Source of the DNA: Armatimonadota bacterium
GTDB lineage: Bacteria > Armatimonadota > Armatimonadia > Armatimonadales > Armatimonadaceae
Assembly (NCBI GenBank): GCA_026392155.1
Contig: JAPLCP010000147.1
Span: 1-39,612, forward strand
Length of the DNA: 39,612 nucleotides
Direction: 5' to 3'
Position numbers and translations under genes: made by a program. The notes beneath the pieces are model-generated. The model did no database searches, was not told the origin of the DNA, and worked only from the letters and a program-made list of their open reading frames with translations. Positions 1 through 7,704 of this stretch are shown here, piece after piece; the stretch's first letter is position 1; each line of letters opens with the position of its first letter.

Positions 1-384
1 CGAGACTGCCGTAAACTTGAACGCGCTGGAGTTTACCGTCATGTCCGTCGTCTTTTGCGGGTTCTGAACCGTGAAGGTGAGTAAGAGAAGCCGCTGATCT
101 TCTCCCGCAACCACAGTAGCCTCGGGAGTTTTATAGAAAGGAGCCACCTGCGCCGACTCCAGGGTGAAGTGTAGCTCGCGGTCTTTCTCTCCAAGCTGAT
201 AGGTGATGCCCAGCTTGCCATTATCGCCGGGAAGCTGTGCGGTTCCCTTGGTAGGTGCTAGGCTACCTTGCCTCGATTTCGCGGGCTTGGGTTTGACTTG
301 TGCGACACTCACCGAAGTGCAGGCAACAAGCATTCCGAGAGTAGCAGTGAAAGAGACAAGATATTTTTTTCGGAGTACTTTCAT
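1..384 (-). CDS. Exported protein, C-terminus cut by window edge
   Basis: The frame reads from an ATG at 382-384 leftward to base 1 without a stop, giving 128 residues of an incomplete protein. The N-terminus is basic (MKVLRKK) followed by a hydrophobic stretch. It could be a lipoprotein signal (L-V-A-C, residues 19-22) or a type I signal cleaved after SVA near residue 28. The mature part is beta-rich. It contains an 'LLLLTFTVQNPQKTTDMTVN' type segment that recalls DUF4352/Ig-like domains in which extracellular ligands or stress are sensed, but this resemblance is weak. A TATAGT hexamer lies 9 nt before the ATG and no Shine-Dalgarno is seen. It is divergent from the pilin-like gene at 465. 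Function unknown. Confidence 0.75.
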   Translation of the reverse strand, partial: MKVLRKKYLVSFTATLGMLVACTSVSVAQVKPKPAKSRQGSLAPTKGTAQLPGDNGKLGITYQLGEKDRELHFTLESAQVAPFYKTPEATVVAGEDQRLLLLTFTVQNPQKTTDMTVNSSAFKFTAVS

Positions 385-393
385 AGTGGGTCT

Positions 394-399
394 ACTATA
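394..399 (-). promoter_or_regulatory. -10-like hexamer TATAGT, near-leaderless
   Basis: On the minus strand TATAGT lies 9 nt before the ATG at 384. No SD-like sequence lies between them. One of a series of such sites in this window. Confidence 0.4.
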
Positions 400-452
400 C
401 CTTGATCGTGTTTTAATCGTCAATTATCAGATCAGATGATCCAACTATTAGG

Positions 453-458
453 TATAAA
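453..458 (+). promoter_or_regulatory. -10-like hexamer TATAAA, leaderless start
   Basis: TATAAA is separated by 6 nt from the ATG at 465, so transcription would begin at or next to the start codon. No -35 hexamer is convincing. Confidence 0.45.
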
Positions 459-464
459 GACGCA

Positions 465-1178
465 ATGTCTCGCGCCTTCACGCTTATTGAGCTACTGGTG
501 GTGATCGCCATTATCGCGATTCTGGCAGCGATTCTCTTCCCGGTCTTTGGGCAAGCGCGAGAGAAGGCCCGCCAGAGCTCCTGCCTCTCGAATGCCAAGC
601 AGCTTGGCCTCGCGATTGTGATGTACCGCCAGGACTACGACCAGGTCAACCCACGCCATCGATTATGCCCTGATCGTGTCGGCGATGCGCTCTGCTCCAC
701 AGCCAGCCCGACCGTCTCGACCGGCTCCAACGAGACCTGGTGGGCTCCCTACGACAATGCCATCTCGCCCGAGCCGCCGAGCCCCGCGAGCGTTCAATAT
801 AACACGGCAACCAAAGCGGGGATGCTCCAGCCCTACGCCAAAAATATGGCGATCTTCAAGTGCCCCAGCTACCCGCAAGGCCAAGTGGGCTACGCCATGA
901 GCTATATCACCGCCGGGCCGATGGGAAAGCCCGATGCGGAAGTAACGAATCCGAGCGCGATGTTTGTCTGGGATCATGCTCGCACGCCCGGCTGTGCCGA
1001 CACACGCACGGGCAATACGGGGCCTGTCTGGGGAATCTTCCCCGTGCGCGCAGACACGGCCCACACCCACTACCCCACTCGGCACAGCGGCGGCTTCACG
1101 ACCCTCCGCTACGATGGCAGCGCCAAGTGGCGCAAGCCCGAGAGCCTGAGTGCCGTCGATTTTACCGCCGTCCCTTAG
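465..1178 (+). CDS. DUF1559 prepilin-like protein (H-X9-DG type)
   Basis: A 237-residue type IV pilin-like protein. Residues 4-25 are a class III prepilin signal ([15 protein letters not shown]), with the cleavage/methylation F right after the short MSRA leader. This is followed by the armatimonad-type [13 protein letters not shown] and a helix ending in YRQDYDQ. The C-terminal part carries the DUF1559 H-X9-DG motif (H..RYDG). DUF1559 proteins are known as multi-copy, surface-exposed pseudopilins of Planctomycetes and Armatimonadota; their substrates are not known. The start follows a TATAAA box by 6 nt. The gene stands alone, not in the tandem array at 14-17 kb, and its C-terminal half differs from those copies. 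Confidence 0.9.
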   Translation: MSRAFTLIELLVVIAIIAILAAILFPVFGQAREKARQSSCLSNAKQLGLAIVMYRQDYDQVNPRHRLCPDRVGDALCSTASPTVSTGSNETWWAPYDNAISPEPPSPASVQYNTATKAGMLQPYAKNMAIFKCPSYPQGQVGYAMSYITAGPMGKPDAEVTNPSAMFVWDHARTPGCADTRTGNTGPVWGIFPVRADTAHTHYPTRHSGGFTTLRYDGSAKWRKPESLSAVDFTAVP

Positions 1179-1202
1179 AGGGTAGATGTCTTCAGAGAAT
1201 AG

Positions 1203-1340
1203 ATGTCTTCTCGTCTTTCCCTGCGCTGGCTCGGCTGGAGCGGGCCAACGGCGCTCTGGTTGCGCGTGTTCAGTGCGGCGAGGACATTTCTCAATGAAAT
1301 CCGCGAGCAGCGCTATCGGGAGCCTACAGAAGCGCCATAA
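1203..1340 (+). CDS. Possible small protein, 45 aa
   Basis: A short frame starts 24 nt after the pilin-like gene and overlaps the 3' end of the convergent LysR gene by 17 nt. It encodes a 45-residue, Arg/Trp-rich peptide (MSSRLSLRWLGW..., FSAARTFLNEIREQRYREP) with an amphipathic look. The sequence TAGATGTCTTC is present twice just upstream (about 1182 and 1201), so the start lies in a small direct repeat. Small genes also follow the other two DUF1559 genes, which is the main reason to list it. No family recognised, no good ribosome site; it may be non-coding. Confidence 0.3.
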   Translation: MSSRLSLRWLGWSGPTALWLRVFSAARTFLNEIREQRYREPTEAP

Positions 1341-2184
1341 AGGCGGTGGCAGCGTGCGAGAGTGCCTCGCCGGAGCGCCAGACGAGCGCAAGTGTCCGGG
1401 TGGGGCGGGGCTCGGCGAGCTCGACAATCACGGTGCCGGGCGGTGGGCTCAGCGCGAGGCGGGGAAGCAAGGCGATTCCGAGTCCGGCAGCCACGAGGGC
1501 TTGCATTCCGCCTGCTGAGCCGGAGACGCAGGCAATGCGCGGGGTAAATCCCGCCGCCAGACACGCCGCAAAGATCGGGTGCTCCGGCGACTGCCCCTCC
1601 GGAACCCAGACCCAGCTCTCGCCCGAGAGCGAGGCCAGCGTGGGCGTGGTAACTGCTAAGGCATGTGCCTCGGGGACGATCAAGGCAAGCTCCTCGGTTA
1701 ATAAACTCCTCTGCTCTAGGCCGTCGAGGGCGCACGGCAGGTGCACCACGCCCAGATCCGCACGGCCTGCCAGTACAGCCTCAGCGATGGCACGCGCAGG
1801 GACGGCCTCGTGTACGGAGATGCTAATGCCGGGATGTGCCGCACGAAAGCGAGCAAGGAGGGGAGGGAGTAAGTGCTGGCTTGGTGTCGGAAGCGTCCAG
1901 AGGCTTAGCTTCCCCGCCTCCAGCCCCACGACGCGCCGCACGCCCAGCCGCGCCTCTTCCTCCAGCGCGATCAGCCGCCCGGCATAGCCCAGAAGCGCCT
2001 CACCAGCATCTGTGAGCTGGACGCTTCGACCCCGGCGGTGAAAGAGACTCGTCCCCAGCTCCTTCTCCAGCGCTGCGATCTGCGCCGAGAGTGAGGGCTG
2101 CGCGATATGGCACTGGGCCGCCGCCTGTGTGAAGTTGAGCTGCCGGGCTGCAGCCACAAAGTAACGAAGTTGAAAAAGCTCCAT
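1324..2184 (-). CDS. LysR-family transcriptional regulator
   Basis: A 286-residue LysR-type regulator, the normal family length. Residues 1-60 form the winged HTH (MELFQLRYFVAAARQLNFTQ, then AQPSLSAQIAALEKELGTSLFHR). The rest is the periplasmic-binding-protein-like effector domain (LEAGKLSLWTLP, ADLGVVHLP, GLGIALLPRLAL). Such proteins bind inverted T-N11-A sites and respond to a small-molecule co-inducer, often controlling a divergent gene. Here the divergent neighbour is the uncharacterised gene ending at 2962, which would be the first candidate target. The effector is not predictable. Start chosen at MELFQLRYF, which is where the family begins; a TAGACT box lies 8 nt upstream. Confidence 0.92.
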   Translation of the reverse strand: MELFQLRYFVAAARQLNFTQAAAQCHIAQPSLSAQIAALEKELGTSLFHRRGRSVQLTDAGEALLGYAGRLIALEEEARLGVRRVVGLEAGKLSLWTLPTPSQHLLPPLLARFRAAHPGISISVHEAVPARAIAEAVLAGRADLGVVHLPCALDGLEQRSLLTEELALIVPEAHALAVTTPTLASLSGESWVWVPEGQSPEHPIFAACLAAGFTPRIACVSGSAGGMQALVAAGLGIALLPRLALSPPPGTVIVELAEPRPTRTLALVWRSGEALSHAATAFMALL

Positions 2185-2192
2185 AACGATTT

Positions 2193-2207
2193 AGTCTATT
2201 GTGCAAT
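2193..2207. promoter_or_regulatory. Divergent promoter and candidate LysR operator
   Basis: On the minus strand TAGACT (2193-2198) lies 8 nt before the LysR ATG. Overlapping it is the perfect dyad ATTGTGCAAT (2198-2207), which fits the dyad type bound by LysR proteins. An autoregulated divergent promoter is a reasonable inference. Confidence 0.4.
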
Positions 2208-2371
2208 ATTTGGCACGGAATCTGCTTAAGCTCTCTCTCATGAGAATTACCTGGCATCCCGACTTTGAATCAAACCGTCCCCTGAAGACGCATTCTTCTT
2301 CCCCAACATGGCACAAGGGGGCAGAGAGTACCCATCCGGGTATAGATAAAATTGAGCAGGAAGTGATCCTG

Positions 2372-2962
2372 ATGGCCTCCGTCGCCACTGCGGAGCTTAC
2401 CAACTGCCGTGTCACGCAGGGTAGTGTGGGGGATTCCTCGACCTTTGTGCACTTTCTGGCCGACATGGAGCTGTTTGAGGGGCGCTTTCGCAGCATCTTA
2501 CTCGACCCATCGCTGAGCCACTATCAGACCGCACGCCTCAACCGGATCTTCCGCGCGTACCAGCAGCTCCGTCCGGTCGGCCAGCTCCGCCGCCATATTG
2601 AGTTTCCCCTTCTGTCTATCACCGAGCACAATAACTTTATCCGGATGGAGCTGGGCAAGGCTGTCGGTGCGGTGACTCTTCTGGGCCACAAGTGTATCCA
2701 CAGCATGCGCGAGCCCGGCTGGGCAGGGTTTATGGAAGCCCAAGTAGCCAACGAGCAGGCGGAGGCGCAGGTGCAAGAGACCCGGAAGCGTCTTCTTGCT
2801 GTGCTCTCACCAGGAGCCTTTCGCGCTGCCCAAGCGGCACTATTTGCTCTTGAAGTCGCCTGTGTCGCATTCCATGGGATCGCTAAAGATCACTCCGAGA
2901 TTCTTTGCCCCGAGGCGATCAACAAGATGGGGAACCTGCTGCCACGGACACTCCAGTACTGA
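2372..2962 (+). CDS. Uncharacterised helical protein
   Basis: Not recognised. About 196 residues from the ATG at 2372, which has the best ribosome site (CAGGAAG, 8 nt before). Longer versions starting at ATG 2240 or GTG 2201 are possible, but the extra N-terminus is low in hydrophobic pattern and the GTG lies inside the promoter dyad. The chain is mostly alpha-helical, with several His (LLSITEHNNFIRM, GHKCIHSM, AFHGIAKDHSEI) and a segment rich in Glu/Gln (ANEQAEAQVQETRKR). The spacing of E/H residues in helices vaguely resembles four-helix metal-binding bundles, but no motif is conclusive. Divergent from the LysR gene, so a possible target of it. Confidence 0.7.
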   Translation: MASVATAELTNCRVTQGSVGDSSTFVHFLADMELFEGRFRSILLDPSLSHYQTARLNRIFRAYQQLRPVGQLRRHIEFPLLSITEHNNFIRMELGKAVGAVTLLGHKCIHSMREPGWAGFMEAQVANEQAEAQVQETRKRLLAVLSPGAFRAAQAALFALEVACVAFHGIAKDHSEILCPEAINKMGNLLPRTLQY

Positions 2963-2979
2963 TGTAGACGACGTTTCAA

Positions 2980-3009
2980 TAGACAGTACGACCCCTCACA
3001 TGCTATAAT
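2980..3009 (+). promoter_or_regulatory. Strong sigma-70-like promoter of glmU operon
   Basis: TAGACA (2980-2985), an 18-nt spacer and TATAAT (3004-3009), preceded by TGC as an extended -10. Predicted start near 3016, just before the SD-like AGGGGG at 3020-3025. Confidence 0.65.
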
Positions 3010-3035
3010 CGGCACGGTCAGGGGGTAGTTTTTTT

Positions 3036-4388
3036 TTGGGCACAACAGCAGCAATCGTTCTAGCAGCGGGCAAGTCTACACGGATGCGCTCCAAGCTCTC
3101 CAAGGTGCTTCATGCCGTCTGTGGAAAACCGGTTCTTTTTCATATTTTAGAGGCGCTTGCTGCCGCTGGGGCCGAGCGCCGCATTGTCGTGATTGGCCAC
3201 GAAGGTGAGATGGTAAAAGCGCGTGTCGAGGCCGCCTACGCTGGGCAGAACATTGAGTTTGTTTGGCAGCACAACCCCAAGGGCACAGGCCACGCCACTC
3301 AGCAAGCTGAAGAGGCCCTCGCCGACCACGATGGACCGGTCTTGGTCGTCCCCGGCGATGCTCCACTGCTCTCCGCCGATGTTCTCAGTGAGCTCCTGAC
3401 GGCCCACACGGGCGGTGCGACACTTCTTTCTGCGATCTTAGACGACGCGGGAAGCTACGGGCGGATTGTGCGGGCTACCGATGGCTCTGTGGAGGCAATT
3501 GTCGAGGCGAAAGACGCGACGCCGGAGCAAAAGGCAATCCGTGAGATGAACGCGGCGGTCTATGTCTTTGACAGCAAGTCGCTCTTTGCGCGGCTGAAGA
3601 ACCTGACGCCCAACAACGCCCAAGGGGAGCTGTACTTAACCGATGTGATCGGAATGACCCGCGCCGCCGGAGAGCCCGTGCGCGCCGTGGTCGCCAAAGA
3701 CAACAACGTGACCCTCGGGATCAACACCCGTGTCGAGCTAGCCGAGCTCAACGAGATCCTCAGAAAGCAGCTCTTGCGCGAGCTGATGCTCTCAGGTGTG
3801 ACGGTCCTAGACCCGGCGACGACCTATGTCGAGGTGGGCGTGACGGTCGGGCAGGACACGGTGCTCCATCCGGGAACCCACCTGCGCGGCGCAACGACGA
3901 TTGGGGAGGACTGCATCATCGGCCCCTACACCGTGATTACGGACTCCACCGTGGGCAATGGCTGTAAAGTCGGGCCTTTTGCACAGCTTCGTGGCAAGGC
4001 AGTTCTTGGTGATAAGTGCAAGATTGGTAACTTTGTCGAAGTCAAAAACGGCAAGCTCGCCACGAATGTCTCGGCGTCGCACCTGGCCTACCTGGGCGAC
4101 ACGGAGATCGGAGCGGGGACGAATATTGGGGCCGGGACGATCATCTGCAACTATGACGGCTTCACCAAGAGCAAGACAATTATCGGCGCAGATGCCTTTA
4201 TTGGTAGCAACTCCACACTCGTCGCCCCCGTCACCATCGGCGATGGGGCACTGACTGCGGCAGGCTCCGTGATCACCAAAGATGTCCCCGCGGAGGCAAT
4301 TGCCATTGCGCGGGAACAGCAGAGCAACCTAGAAGGGGCGGAGACGATCCGCCGCGAGCGAAGGCGAAAAGAGCGAGAAAATGGCTAG
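3036..4388 (+). CDS. glmU: Bifunctional GlmU (GlcNAc-1-P uridyltransferase / GlcN-1-P acetyltransferase)
   Basis: Makes UDP-N-acetylglucosamine for peptidoglycan and surface polysaccharides in two steps: acetylation of glucosamine-1-P, then uridylyl transfer. 450 residues, normal length. The N-terminal pyrophosphorylase domain starts with LAAGKSTRM (residues 9-17) and ...SKVLH. The C-terminal left-handed beta-helix has hexapeptide repeats, the acetyltransferase HLAYLGD (His349, matching the catalytic His of the family) and NIGAGTIICNYDG. The start is TTG at 3036, with AGGGGG 10 nt before and a run of nine T between. The gene overlaps prs by 8 nt (ATGGCTAG), so the two are probably translationally coupled. 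Confidence 0.95.
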   Translation: MGTTAAIVLAAGKSTRMRSKLSKVLHAVCGKPVLFHILEALAAAGAERRIVVIGHEGEMVKARVEAAYAGQNIEFVWQHNPKGTGHATQQAEEALADHDGPVLVVPGDAPLLSADVLSELLTAHTGGATLLSAILDDAGSYGRIVRATDGSVEAIVEAKDATPEQKAIREMNAAVYVFDSKSLFARLKNLTPNNAQGELYLTDVIGMTRAAGEPVRAVVAKDNNVTLGINTRVELAELNEILRKQLLRELMLSGVTVLDPATTYVEVGVTVGQDTVLHPGTHLRGATTIGEDCIIGPYTVITDSTVGNGCKVGPFAQLRGKAVLGDKCKIGNFVEVKNGKLATNVSASHLAYLGDTEIGAGTNIGAGTIICNYDGFTKSKTIIGADAFIGSNSTLVAPVTIGDGALTAAGSVITKDVPAEAIAIAREQQSNLEGAETIRRERRRKERENG

Positions 4389-5361
4389 AAAAGCGCTTCC
4401 TATCGGCAAGAACCTGCGTATCTTTGCGGGCAGTGGTAACCCGGCTCTGGCGACCTCCATCTCCCAGGAGCTTGGGGTTCCGATGGGCAAGATGCTCCTC
4501 ACCCGCTTTGCCGACGGCGAGATCCGTGTTCAGGTGGACGAGTCTGCACGGGGGATGGATGTCTTTCTGATCCAGCCGACCTGTATGCCCGTCAATGACA
4601 ACATGATGGAGCTGCTGATCTTGCTAGATGCGTTTCGGCGTGCCTCGGCGCAGCGTATCACGGTGGTGCTTCCCTACTACGGCTACGCCCGCCAGGACAA
4701 GAAAATCAAGCCTCGCGAGCCCGTCACCGCACGCCTTGTCGCGGATCTCATCTCGGAGTCGGGGGCGAACCGTGTGGTCTGTGTAGACTTGCATGCCAAG
4801 CAGATCCAGGGCTTCTTTCGCCTCCCCGTGGATCATCTCTACGCGGGGCCGATTCTAGGGGCGCACTTTAAAGAGATCGGGCTGGTCAATGGCGATACTT
4901 GTGTTGTCTCTCCCGATGAGGGCGGCGTCACCCGCGCCCGCACGCTCGCCGAGACCCTCCAAGCACCCCTTGCCATTATCTCCAAGCGTCGCCCCTCACC
5001 CAATAAAGTTGAGATCACTGAGATCATCGGGGATGTTTTTGGCAAGAACTGCATTATCATTGACGACATGATTGACACCGGCGGCTCAATTGTTGGAGGC
5101 GCACAAGCCCTCATCGCCCGTGGTGCCGCATCAGTCACCGCCTGCTGCACCCATGGCGTTCTGTCCGAGCCCGCCATAGATCGCATCAGCGCCAGCCCCA
5201 TCGAGCGTGTCGTCCTCACCGACACTGTCCCTTTCCGCTACTACGACCACCCCGCCGCCGCCAAGTTCACCGTTCTCTCCGTCGCCGAGCTTTTAGCCGA
5301 CGCTATCCGCCGCATCCACTGTGACGACTCCATCAGCGAGCTCTTCGAGAAGCAGTGGTAG
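4381..5361 (+). CDS. prs: Ribose-phosphate pyrophosphokinase
   Basis: Makes PRPP from ribose-5-phosphate and ATP, for nucleotide, His and Trp synthesis. 326 residues, slightly longer than the usual ~315. Visible signatures are the RQDKKIKPREPVTA segment, the DLHAKQIQGFF metal/ATP site, and the PRPP-binding loop DDMIDTGGS (residues 228-236). The N-terminus (LRIFAGSGNPALATSISQELG) begins as in the family. The glmU-prs order is common in many bacteria, and pth often follows, as it does here after a small membrane peptide gene. Confidence 0.96.
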   Translation: MARKALPIGKNLRIFAGSGNPALATSISQELGVPMGKMLLTRFADGEIRVQVDESARGMDVFLIQPTCMPVNDNMMELLILLDAFRRASAQRITVVLPYYGYARQDKKIKPREPVTARLVADLISESGANRVVCVDLHAKQIQGFFRLPVDHLYAGPILGAHFKEIGLVNGDTCVVSPDEGGVTRARTLAETLQAPLAIISKRRPSPNKVEITEIIGDVFGKNCIIIDDMIDTGGSIVGGAQALIARGAASVTACCTHGVLSEPAIDRISASPIERVVLTDTVPFRYYDHPAAAKFTVLSVAELLADAIRRIHCDDSISELFEKQW

Positions 5362-5370
5362 CATAGGCAC

Positions 5371-5472
5371 ATGAAAAAAGAGATTCGTAACAGCCTGATT
5401 TATTTTGGGGTGCTGATGCTGATGTTGGTGGCTGGAATTACCATTGCTCTGCTACGCGGAAATGGCAAGTAG
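5371..5472 (+). CDS. Small single-span membrane protein, 33 aa
   Basis: Lies 9 nt after prs, in the same direction. MKKEIRNSLIYFGVLMLMLV begins a 33-residue peptide: a short basic head, one hydrophobic helix of about 19 residues, and a basic tail (LLRGNGK). The composition is far from random for this GC-rich region, and the position inside a housekeeping operon argues for a real gene. The charge pattern suggests N-in orientation or an uncleaved signal anchor. The ribosome site is weak (ATAGGC). No family recognised. Its product could be a membrane microprotein, but no partner is visible from the sequence. Confidence 0.6.
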   Translation: MKKEIRNSLIYFGVLMLMLVAGITIALLRGNGK

Positions 5473-5481
5473 TTGAGGGAG

Positions 5482-5522
5482 CCTGTGGATAACTTGGCAC
5501 TTATCCACAGGTTATCCACAGG
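5482..5522. promoter_or_regulatory. Three perfect DnaA boxes forming nested hairpins
   Basis: The 9-mer TTATCCACA is the consensus high-affinity DnaA box. It occurs three times: inverted at 5484-5492, forward at 5501-5509 and forward at 5512-5520. The two forward boxes are 11 bp apart, one helical turn, so DnaA would bind the same face. The inverted box can pair with either forward box: a 10-bp stem with 5501-5510, or a 12-bp stem (5482-5493 with 5511-5522). In RNA these stems would be mutually exclusive. The site ends 13 nt before the pth start. Confidence 0.65.
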
Positions 5523-5535
5523 CGATAGAGCAAGC

Positions 5536-6114
5536 ATGAAACTAATTGTCGGGCTGGGGAATCCTGGAACCACCTACGCAAAAACGCGGCATAACATTGG
5601 CTTTGAGCTAGTTGACGCGCTCGCCAAAGCCCACGGGATTGCGCTCACCAACCGGCGCGATAAAGCCGTCACCGGGCGCGGCACGATCGCTGGGCAGGCC
5701 GTGATGCTGGTCAAGCCGCAGACCTACATGAACCTCTCGGGCGATGCTGTGAGCGCGATTGCCGCCAAAGAAAACATCGAGCGCGGCGCTATCTTAGTGA
5801 TCTGCGACGACATCAACCTACCGCCGGGCCGGATGCGCCTGCGCTCCAGCGGCTCTGCGGGCGGACAGAACGGCCTCAAGGATCTTATTGCCAAACTAGA
5901 AGGTGAGGACTTCCCACGCCTGCGCATCGGCGTCGGGGCACCGCCTGCCTCAGGCAGCGAGCAGATCAGCTGGGTACTCTCCAAGTTTGGCCCTGCCGAC
6001 CGCAAGCTCATGGACGAAGTGCTCATCGCCGCCATGGGAGCCGCCGAGCTCTGGCTGGGTGAGGGCACGCTTGCGGCGGCCAATCGTTTCAATGGTTTGG
6101 TGGTAACGGTTTGA
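5536..6114 (+). CDS. pth: Peptidyl-tRNA hydrolase
   Basis: Recycles tRNA by cleaving peptidyl-tRNA released from stalled ribosomes; essential in most bacteria. 192 residues, normal length. MKLIVGLGNPGTTYAKTRHN places the catalytic His at residue 19. KPQTYMNLSG, the catalytic-site DDINLPPG and SAGGQNGLK follow in the right order. A longer version from TTG 5473 would run through the DnaA-box hairpins and is not supported, since the family begins at MKLIVGLGNPG. Expression may be affected by the adjacent DnaA-box cluster. Confidence 0.95.
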   Translation: MKLIVGLGNPGTTYAKTRHNIGFELVDALAKAHGIALTNRRDKAVTGRGTIAGQAVMLVKPQTYMNLSGDAVSAIAAKENIERGAILVICDDINLPPGRMRLRSSGSAGGQNGLKDLIAKLEGEDFPRLRIGVGAPPASGSEQISWVLSKFGPADRKLMDEVLIAAMGAAELWLGEGTLAAANRFNGLVVTV

Positions 6115-6117
6115 TCG

Positions 6118-6240
6118 GGGCCTAAAAGTCCCCGTCTCAGGCCGCGCAAGCGCGAAGCGGGCCGAGCCCGCAGAGAAGCCGATTCTACGCGGTCGCGGGC
6201 CGCTTCGCCGAAGGCGGCTCAGGCGGGGACTTTCAGGCCC
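6118..6240. repeat. Long inverted repeat between convergent genes
   Basis: GGGCCTAAAAGTCCCCG (6118-6134) is matched by its reverse complement at 6224-6240, 16 of 17 bases. The interior is also self-complementary and GC-rich (GCGCAAGCGC, CGGGCCGAGCCCG, CTTCGCCGAAGGCG). The element fills the whole space between the pth and SDR stop codons (6114 and 6244). It may act as a two-way terminator or be a REP-like mobile palindrome. Confidence 0.65.
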
Positions 6241-6243
6241 TGA

Positions 6244-7023
6244 CTACTGCGCCGTCCAGCCGCCGTCTACAAAGAGTGTCGTTCCCGTGACAAAGCTGGC
6301 GGCATCGGAGGCTAAAAAGACAGCGCTTCCGGTGATCTCATGGAGCTCGCCCCAGCGGCCCATGGGGATCTTGGCCACAAATGCGGCGTAGGCTTCGGGG
6401 TTCTCCAAAAGAGGCTTGTTCATGTCCGTGGCAAACGGGCCGGGGCAGATCGCGTTGACCGTGACGCCCTTGGTCGCGTACTCCAGCGCCAAGACGCGCG
6501 TCATGCCTAAGATCGCGGCTTTGGACGACGCGTAGGGAATCCGCCCCGCCACCCCGATCACCGAGAGAATCGAGCCCAGGTTGATCACCCGCCCCCAGCC
6601 GCGCTCGGCCATTCCTGGCGCAAACTGCTTGGAGACTAAGAACGGCGCTTTCAGATTGACGTTAATGACCGCATCGAACTCGGCCTCGGTGAGATCCGCG
6701 ATCCCGCCGCGAATATTGACCCCGGCATTGTTGACCAGAATGTCCACGGGCCCGCCCAGCCCAAGCTCAATTGCCCTGGCCATCGCGGCCACTTCCGAAG
6801 CGCTGGTCACATCGGCAGCAAACGGGACAATGTGCCGCCCGGTTGCCTCCGAAATCTCGGCGGCAGCGCTGTCCACATCTGCCTGCGTCCGGCTCACCAC
6901 CGCCACATCCGCCCCCGCCTCGGCCAGCGCCTGCGCCATCACACGCCCCAGCCCCTTGCCCCCGCCCGTCACCAGCGCCCGACGACCGTCGAGGCGAAAC
7001 AAATCCAGAACCGTCTTACTCAT
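6244..7023 (-). CDS. SDR-family NAD(P)-dependent oxidoreductase
   Basis: A classical short-chain dehydrogenase of about 259 residues. It shows the Rossmann TGGGKGLG (residues 19-26), NNAG, the catalytic Ser in NLGSILS, the YASSK (Tyr-x3-Lys) pair, and the terminal [12 protein letters not shown]. It most resembles the gluconate 5-dehydrogenase / 2-deoxygluconate 3-dehydrogenase / 3-oxoacyl-ACP reductase group; the substrate cannot be fixed from the sequence. Start taken at MSKTVLDLF (7023), which has GGTGGG upstream; another ATG lies at 7032. The start lies inside or next to the end of the esterase gene upstream, so the two are co-transcribed. Confidence 0.9.
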   Translation of the reverse strand: MSKTVLDLFRLDGRRALVTGGGKGLGRVMAQALAEAGADVAVVSRTQADVDSAAAEISEATGRHIVPFAADVTSASEVAAMARAIELGLGGPVDILVNNAGVNIRGGIADLTEAEFDAVINVNLKAPFLVSKQFAPGMAERGWGRVINLGSILSVIGVAGRIPYASSKAAILGMTRVLALEYATKGVTVNAICPGPFATDMNKPLLENPEAYAAFVAKIPMGRWGELHEITGSAVFLASDAASFVTGTTLFVDGGWTAQ

Positions 7024-7681
7024 GCCCACCATTATAGTCCACGTCGAGGAGGCTCGTCAGGAAGGTCTGGATATCGGCGATGCTCTGCGGGGAGACTTCG
7101 TGGCCCATGGGGTACTCTTTGTAGGTCATCAGCACCGGGTAGCGCTTGAGCTCGGCCTGAATGGCCCGGCCCTGGTCAATGGGGAGGACACTATCGTAGA
7201 GGCCGTGGGTGACGAAGACAGGCTTGCCGACAAGCTGCATGTAGTGGGCTGCCTGCGTCGCGGCCTCGGGGATCAGCCGACCGCTCATCAAGACCGCTGC
7301 GTGGAGGCACTCGGGACGGGTGAGAAGTAGCAGGAGGGCCATCGCCGCCCCTTGGGAAAACCCCATCAAGACGGTCTGGTTGGGATCGGTGCCGTAGTGC
7401 CGGTGACACTCCTGGATAAATATCTCCAGGGTCTCCGCACTCTCAAAGGCGATATCTTCCTCGAACTCAAGGCCGTCTTCGTGGAAGGTGATGGGGTACC
7501 AGCCCCAGCCGCCGCCGTGACGAAGCGGCGCACGGACGGAGACAACCGTGTAGCGCGGGTCGAGCCAGGGAGAGAGCCCAAAGAGATCCTCTTCATGGGA
7601 GCCAACCCCGTGAAGCAGAACGAGAAGCGGGGGACGTGCTCCTTCGGCTTGTCGCACCCGATGGATGAGCGAAAACGACAT
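7016..7681 (-). CDS. Phospholipase/carboxylesterase-family serine hydrolase
   Basis: A 221-residue cytosolic alpha/beta hydrolase of the acyl-protein-thioesterase/carboxylesterase type. LLHGVGS (oxyanion region) is followed by GFSQG (Ser109 nucleophile), the Asp in GLYDSVLP (Asp163) and the His in PMGHEVSP (His194), with normal spacing. No signal peptide. First gene of a two-gene operon with the SDR dehydrogenase, overlapping its start. Preceded on the minus strand by TACCAT 6 nt before the ATG, a likely leaderless start. Natural substrate unknown; carboxylic esters or small acyl thioesters are typical for the family. Confidence 0.88.
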   Translation of the reverse strand: MSFSLIHRVRQAEGARPPLLVLLHGVGSHEEDLFGLSPWLDPRYTVVSVRAPLRHGGGWGWYPITFHEDGLEFEEDIAFESAETLEIFIQECHRHYGTDPNQTVLMGFSQGAAMALLLLLTRPECLHAAVLMSGRLIPEAATQAAHYMQLVGKPVFVTHGLYDSVLPIDQGRAIQAELKRYPVLMTYKEYPMGHEVSPQSIADIQTFLTSLLDVDYNGGHE

Positions 7682-7687
7682 GCCTAT

Positions 7688-7697
7688 ATGGTATCGT
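7688..7697. promoter_or_regulatory. Overlapping divergent -10 boxes
   Basis: On the minus strand TACCAT (7688-7693) lies 6 nt before the esterase ATG. On the plus strand TATCGT (7692-7697) lies 7 nt before the GTG at 7705. The two boxes overlap, so the polymerases would compete. Confidence 0.35.
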
Positions 7698-7704
7698 AAA
7701 ATTC

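Noticed and set aside
663-1427. 254-residue open frame opposite the DUF1559 gene
   Set aside because: The plus-strand gene has a clear pilin signal and H-X9-DG motif. The opposite frame is Arg/Pro/Ala-rich with no motif.
5371-5540. Chromosomal origin of replication
   Set aside because: There are three DnaA boxes but no AT-rich unwinding region, no dnaA/dnaN/gidA genes nearby, and only a short cluster. A regulatory or titration site is more likely.
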